64,000 bases of DNA from positions 141,501 through 205,500 of the forward strand of contig JACCIC010000166.1 in the NCBI GenBank assembly GCA_018907035.1, read 5' to 3'. Both the position numbers and the translations under genes were made by a program. Source of the stretch: Sycobia sp. Sy_11. Taxonomy: Eukaryota; Arthropoda; Insecta; Hymenoptera; Epichrysomallidae. Of this stretch, positions 23,245-61,897 are shown piece after piece. The stretch's first letter is position 1. Each line of letters opens with the position of its first letter. Below the pieces are notes generated by a model. It was not told where the DNA came from, did not search any database, and saw only the letters and a program-made list of their open reading frames with translations.

Positions 23245-23279
23245 TGTGTGTGCGTGCGTGTGTGTGTGTGTGTGTGTGT
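23245..23279. repeat. (GT)n microsatellite with GC interruptions
   Basis: GTGTGTGCGTGCGTGT followed by a pure TG run. Confidence 0.9.
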
Positions 23280-26200
23280 ACGTATATTATATAATCTCCA
23301 GTTTTTAAGATGATCACAAAGTGCAATCTCTTAGCCAACACACTTTTTATTCGTCAAAAAAATATAAAGAAGTTGTTATTTTTCATAAAAATGATTGTAT
23401 TGTATTGGGGGAAAGAGAACAGAAAAAAGGTTGAGAAATATATACCTCCTATAGTTCTACAAAATTTTACTATCAACAAAAATTTATTATATGAATATTT
23501 CCATTCAGCTAATAATAATAATATCGATTAACTGTTTGTGACAAAATAAAAATAAAAGAATCGGATGCCTGGAAAGCACATTTCTATCCTAATCTTTTTT
23601 TTTGTACGAAAATATAAACCACTCTGTCCAGACCAGTGCGACTAGTTGTAAAATAAAAAAAATGTAAAAAATATGTCGATAAAAAATCGATCAGAATAAA
23701 TGGACCACTCGATGTTTACTTTAGAAAATTTAAAATAAAAAAAGAAAGAGTTCAGCGGAGCCGGACAAAGCTACTGTTGTTATGGATATGAATTTTAATC
23801 ATTACCGAGAAGAATTATTTATCGAGTTGTTGTTTTTTAACGGCGACGCCTTTCTTTAGTGATGTAAACAACTGTCTTGTTTTTAAAAAATCATCTACTG
23901 TTTTGTAATTGTAATTATATATACATGCATGTCTCGTATAACGCGATTGTTATACATAGAATTCGTAAAGTAAAATAATGTTTGTTTAATAAAGGAATTT
24001 GAAAAAATGATCCAAAGTGTTTTCTTCGTATTCTTCAATTGTAATGGTACATTATGTCCTATTGACAATTATGAAATCAGGTTTATCGAGCTTTTACGAA
24101 AATCGGGCAATACGCTGATCCTCTATTTTGTCCGTCTCCGGTGCTATATCGATACGAAAATGCACACACGACCTGTATTGCGTTTAGCTTCTGTATATTG
24201 CAAATAAGCGGAGAGATAAAAAATAATAATAATAATGCGTGTTTATTCTCCTTGAGGTGCATTGCGTGTATAAATCCAAACTTGAAGTCACTGTGGAATA
24301 TTTTGGCATAATGAAGAATATTGCGGCGATTGAAGCGATTATTATTCGATGGTAAAGAATTGGGTGTTAGAAAAACTAACCAGTATAGCCATTCAATACG
24401 CAATAGGATGGACTTGAATTTGCATTTGTTCTCTACATAGTTATCTTCTGTGAAGCTTTTAAAAGTTGTTGCTTGTGCGTGAAAATAATTATGGAGTCTA
24501 TATTTGTGCGTATCTGCGGGAACCGAAATCAGGGTTATTATTACTATATAGATATAATTACTATTAATATCATTATTACTATTATTGTCATTACAGCAGT
24601 GCTCTCCCTGAAAAATTGGGTATTATTAATTAGGTGTTCATGAAAAGGCATCAATTAATTATTTTTTTCTATTTACAAATGCTGGAATTTCACGAAAAAT
24701 CTAATACAGGTGCGCCGCATGGCATTTTTATTTCAAATTTTAGTAAAAATGCCCAATTGTTTATAATTATTTACCGTTATTGTATAATATTGCGTAATTG
24801 AAACAAAAAAACAAGAATCAATGGACTTGTTCTCCTTTCGTTCATTTGATTCATGTGTGCGGGACTATAGAAATTAAGAGTATATTAATATGTATTGTAT
24901 ACTGCGAATTGACAATTACACAAGAAATAAAGGATCGGTATAGACATATAGGTAATTGAGAAACGAAATTAAGGTGCTGACTTTACCGTAGGAGAGAAAT
25001 TGCACAACCTATGACGTCGTGATATATTCTTAAAGAAAAATATTAACATGTGTATATACAAGTGTACCACGGGACATACAAAGTTAAGTCGATCTAAAAG
25101 AATGCATTTTTGTTCCTCGCGGAATTCGCTACAGTGTAAGGGATGCATAATATAATAATTGGGCAGATGAAATAAGAGAAAACAAAATCTTTGTAGCATA
25201 CGTAATTATTGATTGTAACATCGTTATATACGTTCAATATTGATAAATTGACTACAAAATATGATAATTGTGTATCCAGACAGTGCTCTATGCTGGAACA
25301 GTATCGTATACGAACCAGCAATCATTTTTTTGTCACGGAAATTTTCAATACTTTAGCTCTTAATTTCGCCAAACGTCTGGGAAAAAAATGACGCTCAAAG
25401 AACGAATTGAGGTTCAGTTTGAATATGTTTCCGAAATATATATTAAATACCTTTTTAAACTACTCGCTACTTCAAAGCGATCTCCATAGGTTGCTATTTA
25501 GAAAATGCTTAAAGTATGAAACAAAAATCACCTAAAGCCAAAATAATATAAACTTAGAGTTTAAAATGAAATTTATTAATATATAAGGCTTTTTATTTTT
25601 TGCGCACAAACGCTCAAAGATCCGCATTTGCAAATTTGGCATGACAATAGAGATCCAATAAAAAGGTTGTAACAATTCGGCAACTGATGTACAGTTGGGA
25701 AAAAAAGCTTTTTGCAAAAAGTTCCATCTCCTTATTTTGTATTTGATCTCGGGTCCTTTGCGATGCGTTTCAATTATAGAAAGTATTATACGGTAAATCT
25801 AAATTCTATAAAATTTAAATATAGAAATTATTGTACGGTATGTTATAAAAATCTTTCGAAAGATATTATTTCTTAGGTATATGTGTAGTGTTATAAGAAA
25901 AACGATTAGTCATTGATTATTATTTTATATACATGTCATAAGCTGTAGCTTTAATTAATTATTAAATATAAAATATTTTAATTTTATCTTTAAATTATTT
26001 ATGTTTTATCAAAAATCATTTAATATAAGTCATCAAACCTTATTTAATTGAAATTATTGTAAACAGAAATATTTAAAGCTTATAATAAAATATCTTTTTT
26101 TAATGAAAGAAAGAATTTTTTCCATAATATTGTTAGACTTTTTTGAGTTACTTGTAACCAATACGAAATTACTTGCGGGTAGACTTTCTGACGTTGAATC

Positions 26201-27273
26201 ATAAAAGATTTATATTTTACAGTATAATGAATGGCATACTGGGTAAAAAAACGCCAATTAATAATTATTAGTTAATTACAAGAAAACGTATTAATCAAAT
26301 GGCGATATACGATTGCCAGTTAAAAATCAATAGTATAATATTGATTTTCTGCAAATGCAAATTTTTCTTATATAGTAAAGTATAGTAAATATCCATTAGA
26401 ATATAACTTTTATTAATTTTTACTAATTTTATGTAATAATAATAATTATGTTTTCATGTGTGCATAATCGAGATTTCATTTACTACATTTGAAATGAAGT
26501 ACACGAAAGGATGGGATTTTTTCCAAAAGGCTAAATAATATTTTGCTCGATCCTTTACTTGCTTTTAATAAGAATTAGTAAAATTTGAAAATGTTTTCAG
26601 TCCAAATTCGAAAGAAGAAATAATCGTGGAGAATTGAAACATTTTAGATGAATCATTACAAAGTATAACCGGTGAAAAAAAACTAACTATTGCACTCAAG
26701 CGTACAATTATTGATAGTAAAAAACTCACTCTTATTCTATGTAAAAAGCAAATAGTATACAAATTAGCGCAGAACGAATTGTGTCAAAATGAAAATTGTC
26801 AATACGTACGAGCCACAAATTTTATCTGTTAAACATTGAACGATTAAAAAGTTTACAGATTGTTTGTTAATTTGCAAATCGGTATATATAGGAAGAAAAT
26901 TATTCCGTTTAACATATTCTTACGGCTCCATATACGCGAACGTAGAAGACATATCGCTCTTGAAATTGCATTGATGAGATATTTTGGAAAGGAGATGTCG
27001 CTCTTGAAATTTAATTGAACAAAGATAGCATTATTTTTTAAAAGTTATGTACTTATATGTGTGCAAGAACAGTGAGGCATAAGTATCATCTCTATCAAGA
27101 ATATCGACAAGGAGGACAAAAGTGAATTTTTTTTATATTTTCTTAAGTCCATGTTACGAAAAAGCTTGCAAGATATAAAGCATAATTCAAGTACAGAGCG
27201 GAATACTACTCATTCTAATGAATACGCGCGCGCGTTTTACACATACACACGCTAAAACACACACATTACATAT

Positions 27274-27275
<2 letters not shown>

Positions 27276-27353
<78 letters not shown>

Positions 27354-27363
27354 GTCAGACAGA
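27276..27363. repeat. Compound (GA)n-(CAGA)n microsatellite
   Basis: A GA run (27276-27327) passes into a CAGA tetranucleotide array to about 27363 with one TCAG variant unit. Confidence 0.95.
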
Positions 27364-27637
27364 TAAAAACTCCTGTGAAATCGAATGTATAAAAGAAACA
27401 CGCTTAAAACCAGTACTATATATACAATTCATCCTTTCTTGCTTGTGCCTGTTCTATATTATATTGAGGGCGTGTTTTATCATGGAGACGTAGCAAGAAA
27501 CCGTCTAAGCTGCTCATCCCGCGAGTGATACAATTACACGAAACAATACCTTTTATAAGCTGATGCTCAAATCATTGAACATATCCGGTGCGGGCGCGAT
27601 CGTGCCATATTATTACAGGGCAAAGGAGCGGGCAAGC

Positions 27638-27639
<2 letters not shown>

Positions 27640-27704
<65 letters not shown>
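27640..27704. repeat. (AT)n microsatellite
   Basis: A 65-bp perfect run followed by GTAT units. Confidence 0.95.
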
Positions 27705-27716
<12 letters not shown>

Positions 27717-28320
27717 ATATGTATATATATATGTGTGTGTGTGTGTTTATAGGTTGTCCACCATTCGATTGGGCATAATATATTCGGCAGAATTGAAAGA
27801 TAAAAAATAAAAATAACAGAAGAAAATATGTATCGCTATGTAGTGCCTCTTTTGGTACAGAGCTGTCGATCTCACACAAGACACATATACATATAATATA
27901 TATAATTATATGCGTGTGGGAGGGTATATAAATAGCGTCTAAGATCGTTCTAACCGCGGAAAACAGATGTCGTATCTATACTTTTTGTACATGTATAATA
28001 CGCGCGGAAGACCGATGAGCTTGCGAACGGCACGCCAAGACGTTCCTTTTTCTTTCTCATCTTTAATGGGCCGACAGAGAACAGATGTAATAGAAAATAA
28101 TATTTTCCAAGTGCGCTAAGAGCTTGCGACAACTTCGAGAACTACACATGTAGATATACATATGTATACTTTTTGGAAAAATCATATATCGGTATGGATT
28201 TTCAGAAGTGAGCTTTATATCCGATATTCGCGATACTAATATAATCTTCGCGATACTCGCATTAACTAAAATATATGCGATTATTCCGTACATATAAGAA
28301 TATATTTATATATGTATATA

Positions 28321-28328
<8 letters not shown>

Positions 28329-28371
<43 letters not shown>
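28329..28371. repeat. (TA)n microsatellite
   Basis: A perfect alternation of about 43 bp. Confidence 0.94.
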
Positions 28372-28375
<4 letters not shown>

Positions 28376-29603
28376 GTGTGTGTGTTCAACGATAAAATAT
28401 AGTGTGCAATCAGTCCTTAGCCGAGTAGTAGATAAGAGTGAAAAAGTTATAATATTATCAACAACAAAAAAAGCCGAACAGGAAAGTAACTCAATACAGT
28501 GCCATTGTAATAACTTACTAAATAAAAGGGATGTGTCGAATCTATAAAAGGAGTATCGAATTTCCGGCGTATTTTATAAAATATATTTAATAGAAAATAC
28601 CATTGCAGAATAGGACAAATTCTAATATGAGAATAAACTGCAATGAAGCTCCTTGCATCAGTGCACGTACCGATAATTTTGTACATTATAAGTCGGCGCC
28701 CGAATAATACACAATAACGTGTATCGTTCTATATGTATTTATTATTAAACTACGACGATCTGTAGATTATGAAAGCATAATAAGGTAAAGGCGAAATTTC
28801 TATAAAATCTTCATTTATACTTGTGTTGTACTTTTTTTTCTTTTTTTTTATATATGAGGAAAAAAGATCAATCTGCGCATTTTGGAACACACATACATAC
28901 TTGTGTACAAGTACTTGAAGAAAGAATAATGCGGGCTAAAAGTACATAAAGCCTTTATTTATAACCGTTTTTAAACAATTGTCTGTATACAAATATATAT
29001 TATAAATTTCAATATTCGTCTGGGAACCAATAAAACGAATATATTATATATATTGCGTTGCATAAAATTATATATTTGCATATAATTTTATATGTTATAA
29101 AATATAAAAAAGTATATAGATATAGATGAATATAAATACATATACGTATATATGTATAAATACATATATATATATATTTGTTTCGATGCCCACGATAGCC
29201 TTTCTCGCGCCTATGTCCTTGGAAAACCGTTCTGTGAGTATATATCTATATAATATTATGCGTGTACATATATAATTATACGATGGAGTTGTACAGATTA
29301 TACATATATTTCTGAAAAAAAGCTGACGAAAGAAATATCGGGTGTGCTTTTAAATATATTCATATACATATATGATTTCTCCCCCCCCCCAACCCTTCCC
29401 GATTTCGACGTCTTTACAGGGATGATTCGCGCTCGAAAAAGCACGCAAACAATGCACATCCCGTCATAGATACCGTAGATGTGTCGAGAGAACCATATTT
29501 ATAAGTCGTGCAGAGAATACGTATATAGAATAAAAATAGGTTTCGAGGCGAGAAACAGAACCAAACGTGGAACTCTGTATAATTTCTTTTTATCCTAAGA
29601 AAC

Positions 29604-29605
<2 letters not shown>

Positions 29606-29640
<35 letters not shown>
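29606..29640. repeat. (GA)n microsatellite
   Basis: A 35-bp perfect run. Confidence 0.94.
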
Positions 29641-29643
<3 letters not shown>

Positions 29644-29699
29644 TACGCGAATGCATGTGTGAGAAAGAGACCACAAGCTATATTCACGAATTTAAGTTT

Positions 29700-29752
29700 G
29701 TATGTATGTACGTATGCATGCACATATGCATGCACGTATGCATGTATGTATG

Positions 29753-29807
<55 letters not shown>
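29700..29807. repeat. GTAT/GCAT-type repeat followed by (TA)n
   Basis: Degenerate tetranucleotide units (GTAT, GCAT, ATGC) at 29700-29758 lead into a TA run at 29759-29807. Confidence 0.9.
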
Positions 29808-29809
<2 letters not shown>

Positions 29810-31369
29810 ATATATATCGCACGCACATAAAATATGTACACACTCGAAGCGCACGCACAAGTGCACGTGTGCACCGGGCACTTATATGCGTTATACGTTA
29901 TACATACACACACATAGTATTAAGTTACGAACGAAGGACATACGATTTGCGCGGGGCATGTATTCGAGATGCGAGCGAGCGAAGCGTCGAATTTGCGCGC
30001 TTCTGCAATTCGTTGTGCGATTGCATTTTTGGTGCTCGATATTATTGAATGATTATTAGAATATCTCATTATCATTACTATATGATCAATTAATATTATA
30101 TACTATTATCGTCATTATTTTATTACTGATTATATATTATATTTTAATTATTATTATATAATTGATCTATACGATTGCATAGTCATTGTCGCCTATATAT
30201 ATATATATTATAATTATGTTAATGTCGGTCAGTAAGAGTATAAGAGTTTTTAGTCTGTTTTTTTTTTCTGTTTCTCAGCAAACGGCTCAATAAACGCTAT
30301 AAAGTGGAAAAAACGATATAAGCCTTTGTGCACACAAATATTATACAGATAAGAGGAAAAATGGAGAAAAAAAAATAATAAAGCGCGACGAAGTGAAGAG
30401 TGCGCGAGAGAGAAAATAATAATTATTTATGCGGTAAAACTTGTGAACACGCAAAACACACGTATACAAGAAAAATATATATATACACACGCGACTAATG
30501 TGGTTAATATTTCAGTGTATCAGTATAATGATATATGATTATTATATGATGTTGCCCATAGAATACATTTTACTTGGTTTTTATATTGTTGTTTTATCTT
30601 TTTGCCTTGACTCCACATACTCACCACATATCCAATCCATTTTGTTATGTTAATTTTCAAGTTTTCATATAGAACAAAAAATAGATATTATCATAGTACA
30701 TTATATTGAACTTTGTCATATTAATTTTATTATCCTCATTTTTCTTAGAAAACATTTCTTGATTTTTTTAATATTATCCTGCGTATAGTATCCTAAATAT
30801 AATATTTTTATGATAATTTTTTTAGCGAAATATATGACTGAATTAATTTGATAATTTCTCATTAAATTTCATACAGTTTTAAACATGTAGTTTTTTATTT
30901 TTATTACATTTTCGCTAATTTTTTGCCTGTCAAGAATACATATATCAGTAAGTATAGATTTTTAACAATAAATATTTTAAGAAACTTTAGTTTCATAATA
31001 TATAAATATCGCGTTACACGAATTAAATTTTTGTAAATGAAAGCTCATGCAGTAAAATAAAAAAGCAATAAATATTTTCTCTTTAGCTTTTTTTCTTATA
31101 GTCCATTATTACATTTAAAATTCATAGCTGTTACAAATTAAGGATGCAGCATTTTTTAGTACAAAGTAATGAACTTAACTTGCAGAATGTTAGTCAGCAG
31201 TCCGTCAAAAAAAACTTATAATATGTAAACTTATTTTAAAGGGTTCCCACTTATCTGTTTACTCAAGTTACTTACCTGTTGATGAAACATTATTTTTTAG
31301 TTCATATCAATTATATTTTTTCACAAATATGTAGAGTCGTATATGCGCACCCTACTAGAATTTGACTGA

Positions 31370-31810
31370 TCGAAAAATTTAAGGTGATTCAAGCACAGGA
31401 AAATTATACGAAACCAATTACGAACCGTAGTTTCTGGTCGAATTTTTGTGAAAAAACATTTTAAAAATAGTATATATAACATGGTTACATCTATAAATAT
31501 AAAATTTTTTAAAAATATTTATTTAGCTATTTTATATAGAAACTGAAGATCTAAGTAAAATTTATTTCAATTGTCCCTCCTAGAAATTGAGACATTTTCT
31601 TGATCGATAAGTCTTTAAAAATCAATGGGAATGAAAAATAAATTAAAATAGTGCTTACATTAAGTTTTATATATTATTATAGTGTTTATGAAAAAGAAAA
31701 CATCTACGTTTATTCTTATTTAACTACACTGGATAGTTGCGCTTAAACTACCGTAAATTATTGTGATGTCAGTGGTATGAAAATTAAAATGAATTTTTAC
31801 TAACAATATA
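31370..31810 (+). repeat. Diverged dispersed repeat, copy B
   Basis: This is the second copy of the element at 18120-18750, in direct orientation 13 kb away. The most similar stretch is 31448-31550, with GTGAAAAAACATTTTAAAAA, a CATGGTTA block, ATATTTATTTAGCTATTTTA and TAGAAAC in the same order as copy A. It is shortened and diverged. No ends or coding capacity can be defined. Confidence 0.55.
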
Positions 31811-33515
31811 GACAATGATAACTAAAAATAATTATGTGAATCTTTTTATTAAATCTGAGTAATATTGTTTTTGTTTTATTATATTTTAACTTAGAATATT
31901 GGTAATTATTTTTTAATTGAAAATCTATTTATAAACATTTCAGTATCGCTTGAACTATAGAGAAAATATTAATTCATATATCTTTTATAAATGGTTTATC
32001 TTTATCTTAAATGCCAATACATAATCAAATAGCATATCATTGATAGAATTAATATCAAGCTAATACTTAGTATCTTGACAACTGAAAAACCTAAGTAAAA
32101 ATTATATTTCTTGATATTTTTCATATTAAAGAAAATTCGTGGTAAAAGTAAACTATTGGGTATTTAGATGCTCTCTCTGACTATTGGACGGTGATATTTA
32201 ATTTGCTCTTAGTTATTAACTTAAGAATGGCATCTTTATTATGTTTAAAATAGTTAACTGATAAGATAAGTGTGTAGTTTTTCAAAGCCTATTAAAAAAA
32301 ATTCTAAAAGGTAGGTATAATATAAAGAAAGTACAGTTTCGTATATGTTAAGTCAAATTCATATAATTTTTATTACACACAACTTGCTGTATACAAAATT
32401 GAAGTGCTCTTTACATAAGTTCGTTCGAAAATATAAAGGCATATTATATCTATTATAAAAATCTCTAAATTCTGTAACTGCAGATGAAATGAACTTACTG
32501 TCAAACAAGGAAAACAGTCATCTTATTCTTACTAATCATACAATTATACGTCAAACAAGACGTTATGATGATATAAGGAAGATAAAAATTATTTCTTATA
32601 ACGACCAACTTAATAAACTGCCGTGCTTGTTTCGCTAATACAAATATTAACGCTTTAAACAAGATATTAGTTACCTAATTATCTATAATGGAATTTTCGA
32701 TCTTGTCACTTTTGTTTTCTGTCTTTCTTTTTTTAAATATAATTTCTCTTTAATAGTCATCATTATTATAAATATAGATTCCTTCCAGCATAGTAAAAAA
32801 TATTTAGTTTCATTATGCATTTGTAAGGCCAGTAATAAAATAAATGCACATTGTGTACGCACCTTTGATTATATTTATAAACTCCATTTTATATACGATT
32901 CTGCCAATCGTTATAACAACTAAAGGTATTAATTTAGATTATTGAGACTCAAGTACACAAGCGTTACATTAAAGATAAAAAAGAAAACTATTTAAAGGCA
33001 GTAGATATATCCAACTTATTATTATGAAGCTTCGATGGTTTATATTTTAACATACAATTGTAAATTGTTGCCGCGATAGGACACAGATCCGAGGTACATA
33101 CTTAAAAAATATAATACCCATAATTGCAAGCTGCAATACATATATCATTAAAGAACAAACAGAAAATCTTCGGAAAATCTCTTTCCTTTTTCTCTTAGCT
33201 TAGCGCTACATCGAATAAAATAGTTCGGCGACACGATCCGATTTAAATATTAAACTCTCTAAAGTTATATAATCATTCTTCATGAAAAATTATTTGGAAC
33301 CACATTTTTGTGCTCAATCCATATACATATATATATATATCGTTTTTAAATTTTTTCGTTTCTTTCACCAACCTCTTCACAGGTGGACATGCCGTGTCGC
33401 ACTTTTAAACGAATTCATGTAGCATAAAATGCGTCTATTTTGCAAGTTTAGTTAGGAGAAAGTTTTTAGTGGCTTTAAATATTTGTTTTTTCTTAAATAA
33501 TTATTTTCTTTAACT

Positions 33516-57926
<24,411 letters not shown>

Positions 57927-58188
57927 ACTTACGACTGACTCTGCCTATCCAGTTCGCAGCGAACTTTCAAGTGCTTCAACTGGCGTTGTATGGGCGCTCG
58001 TGGATGTGTAAAGATGTGTGTATAACTGTATTGGAAGGGACAAACAAGAGGTTAAGATTTACCGCAATGCCGCACGGCAGTGTATTTACTCTATCTACAA
58101 ATCGAGCAATCCTCGCTCTCGATCTAATTTAGAGCGCTTACTTAATTGTAACTCTCTTTGCTCGGGCGGCTGTTTTCGGAGTTACCTA

Positions 58189-58234
<46 letters not shown>

Positions 58235-58400
58235 TTATAGATATATATCGACTCAGCCTTCCTCTCTCCTCGTTATATATTTCTTTCTGATGCTTCAGCA
58301 CGCGCACAAGTAACAGACAATACTCAACGGGCAAACGGAACCGGAGAAGTGACGCCGAAAATGTCGGCCGCGCAACGGGTACTCCCACAGTCCGTCGCCG
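57927..58400 (-). other. Lam: Lam 5' UTR and proximal flank
   Basis: Sequence upstream of the Lam ATG. It contains a CT run (AG on the coding strand) at 58195-58228 and then turns GC-rich. The transcription start and any 5' UTR intron could not be placed. Confidence 0.5.
58195..58228. repeat. (CT)n microsatellite in Lam 5' region
   Basis: A perfect run of about 34 bp. On the coding strand it is GA-rich, the sequence bound by GAGA-type factors in insect promoters. Confidence 0.93.
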
Positions 58401-58560
58401 CGCTCCTGCACTGATGCGCGCGCGCGCGGTAGCAAGCGACCGCGCCTGCGGTTGGTCGAGCCCGAGTCGGCGTTGGCCAATCAGATCGGCTCTTGAGTAT
58501 GAAAGTGTGGCCGGCTCGCCGGCGCGCAGCACGGCGCCGGGCACCGAAAAGAGAAGTCCC
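58300..58560 (-). promoter_or_regulatory. Lam: Lam promoter region (CpG-rich, CCAAT box)
   Basis: A GC- and CpG-rich segment about 400-630 bp upstream of the Lam start codon, ending abruptly in AT-rich DNA at about 58570. It contains CCAATCAG at 58477-58484 (plus strand; ATTGG on the coding strand), a full NF-Y-type CCAAT box. Position and composition fit a housekeeping promoter. Confidence 0.5.
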
Positions 58561-61500
58561 AGGGGCAGCTAAGAACAGCTAAAAGCTGTTAAACGTCGGA
58601 CCAAATCAGACTAAAATCGAAAGAGCCAAAGTTACATTTTTTTTTATGTATTTTGGTCTACTCAACACGAATTTTAAGGGTAGATTGACAAGAGAATCGT
58701 AGATAAATTTTTATTAACAATTTTATTATTGGTGTTTTTCACAAACTAATTTTGATAATTGACTTTTCATAAAATTGTTCATCATGAACTGGAGAATAAT
58801 TCCGATGTATAACTTGTTATTACAAAAAAAAGGAAAACCGGTCAAATTGTCTCCTAAATAGATTAAAAGCTCCTTTTTTGATGTTTTTTAGATATTGAAA
58901 AACGCTACAACGTTTTTTTTAACAGCATTTGAGAGAAATATAAAAACTGGTAACTAGTACTTACAACTAGAGAAGTTATTAATCTGGAAAATAAGTCGTT
59001 TAAAAAAGACAATTGTTAGTATGTAAATCATGAGGCAAATAATGAATGCGAAATGTAATGTTCCTACGTATTTTTATTAATTTTAAAATAACTCAAGTCC
59101 TAATGATTATTTGTGCAATTTGGAAATGCGAACTGTTAGAAAATTTCAAGAAAATATTTAATTATAGGACACAAATTTTAAAGAGTACAACTTGAAAAGT
59201 TTGCGTACCTTTACTATAGGATTATAATTATTGATAAAATATAAACATTATTTTTAATACAAAAAGCTGAAGTTTATATATAAAATCTTGATCTTACCAA
59301 CAGCATACATTACATATCGTATACACAGAAACATACAATTGTAATATTGTAATATTAGAAACTGAGCTATGCATCCCTGCATGCCACCAAATGCCATATT
59401 CTGAGAATATTTTCGAAAAGAAAATACGGACTGTCCTAATTTATGATCACTATACGCATACTATAGTATCAGAATTAGTATACCTAATATATAAACTGCA
59501 CCTGCGCATTGAAAATAGCTGCATTGGTCTATATTCGATGAAAACAACAGGTATATATCTAAGCTGAGTGTATTCAGTCCCGTTTTCTTTGTACTCGTGC
59601 AGGTATAATTTATATACCTCGCTTATTTCCGAAAATTATAGTTGGGCGTATTATAGGATGCAAAGTACTATGGAAATTACCGTTGGTCTTGACACTGCAA
59701 ACGTGACCTTAAACAAACTTTTTGGATTTATTTCCATCTAGAATTCTCCTGATTTTTTTTTTTTTTTTTTTAATCGCATAAATATAAAAGGTACCATTTA
59801 TGGAGTTGAAATATTTGTCCTCTACCATATGATTTATACCTTTATTTAATAAATAGATCTAATGTAGATTTTTCCATGGCCAATAAATTATATACTTTTA
59901 TAGATTGTTCATATCCCTATATTTTATTCTAAAACCTGATTGAATTAATTCAATCTACTGAAATAGATTTCGTAAATAAGCAGTACAGAGTTACAGCAGG
60001 TTTTAGATAAAATAGTAGCAAATTTTAAAATATTATCCATGCTCGAACAGTTAATAGATTGTAATGTACATTTACTTTACATAGAATGTTAGTATATTGT
60101 GAATAAAGAAAATATTGCTTTTTAAATTTACAATTTTTGCATTAATCCGCATCTGCCAATATTTTCCTCGCCTTAAACGTCTATTTTACAAAATGCATTT
60201 TTTTAAATACATATATTAATTAAAATAATATTTTCAAATTTTTTTTTATATTATCCTCTTGCACGCATATGAGTTACTTACACAATGCATAAAACTGTTT
60301 TTAACTTAATATCATTTTTCTCTAAATATAATATGCGTCTATTTTTATAGTGAAGTACACAGAAAAAGAGACATATGTTATACAAAAAAAAAAGTAAAAT
60401 GTCAAATAACGTTAAACTAAATTAACATTTAACTTAAATATGCATTTTCATAGCCACGATTAGTCAAATACACTTGAATGTTTAATAGGATCATATTGTA
60501 ATTTATATATCAAAATTGATAATTATTCATTGTTGAAGTATCCAAACCGATTCCAATTATTAAGTATTTTGTCTTCTAAAAAAACAAAGTTTTTTCTTTC
60601 TATATCCACATAAGCTTGACGTAGCAATTTTCTTGTATTTTACTAGTAAAGAAAACTTTAAGTTTCAATTACTTGCGGCTTTTTTCCAGAGTCTTAGATA
60701 CTGACTTATATACTCAATCTGGCACTCAAAACGAATATATAAAGGCTTAAGGTATACAAATGGAAGTTTAGTTAATCTTTGTTAAAAATATATGGTTATT
60801 GCTATAAAAAAAGTTAATCTACAGGAGGAAAAATACTAATAAATGTTATGAAACAATTTTCATAATTAAAAATTTTGTCTTAATTTAAATAAAAATGAAA
60901 ATACATAAATAACCTTTCATAGATACGGCTCTTTGCTAATGAATAACGAAAGGTTATTAAATACTACTAATTTTTAAACGAAAAAATTGAATGTTAAATT
61001 TACAAAACGTTTATTCCTATTTTTATTGAGACATATAGATTAAACATTATTTTTATTTATGCTGATTATCTGAAAATGAAATGCTCTCTTTCTTTAATGT
61101 TGCACAATACGTATTTTAATTATATTTTAAAAGTACAGAAATCAAATGTCAAATTAGTTACTTATCTTACAGATCTCTCAATTTTATTTTTTTTCTCTAT
61201 CTACATTTTTTAAGAAATGTAATTTAAATTTTTCAAAGATTTAAAGAAAGTCTATGTATCTATGTAGACATGAATGTTTTTAAATTATCTGTTTAATGCA
61301 TATAATGTATCAAATAATTTTAAGTAAACAACCCTTAACGGGGTTGATAAACCTTAAATAAAGAAAAGAAAATATCTCTGTAAATGTCTCTAAAAACATT
61401 TATTCTAATAAAATGTATAGTGAACTTAATATTCCTATCAAATATTTAGCTGAGTCTTTATTGCAACTATCCAACAGTTAGTATCTTTCTTAAAATTTAA

Positions 61501-61773
61501 GGAAATAGGAAAAATAATATACAAAATTGTTTAAGTAAACATGATAATGATATATTTAACAACCATGGATTTTTCCAGAATAACTCTATATATATATATT
61601 TTTTCGTTTTTATTTCTTACATATATATTCTGAAAGAATTATTCATAAAGTAACAATGGTATATCACTAGAAAAACTGGTCTTTCACACGCTAGCAAAGA
61701 AGAGTCAACCAATATGCATTGTATAAGTTAAGACAATTAGTGACTTCTTTTTACATTTTAAATAAAAATATGA

Positions 61774-61776
<3 letters not shown>

Positions 61777-61824
<48 letters not shown>

Positions 61825-61841
61825 CATGCATACACATACAC

Positions 61842-61886
<45 letters not shown>
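61777..61886. repeat. Two (TA)n microsatellites 21 bp apart
   Basis: TA at 61777-61821 and again at 61843-61886, separated by a CATACACATACACAG-type spacer. Confidence 0.94.

Positions 61887-61897
<11 letters not shown>

Larger units (their letters stand above)
19423..24000. other. Intergenic or 3' UTR sequence, no gene recognised
   Basis: Mixed composition with a moderately GC-rich patch at 20340-20590 and TA microsatellites at 20252-20299, 20871-20939 and 21383-21433. There is a GT/GC alternation at 23245-23279. Open frames are short and lack domains. The region may be transcribed as a long Mef2 3' UTR, since insect Mef2 messages can carry long 3' UTRs, but there is no direct evidence here. 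Confidence 0.5.
24001..33515. other. Convergent intergenic region and Lam 3' UTR side, no gene recognised
   Basis: Strongly AT-rich, with a microsatellite cluster at 27276-29807 and a second copy of the diverged dispersed repeat near 31370-31810. On the minus strand the Lam 3' UTR begins at 33515. The first AATAAA on that strand that I find is at 32374-32369, with an ATTAAA variant at 32754-32749, which would give a 3' UTR of roughly 0.8-1.1 kb. No coding sequence, tRNA or transposon reading frame was recognised. Confidence 0.5.
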
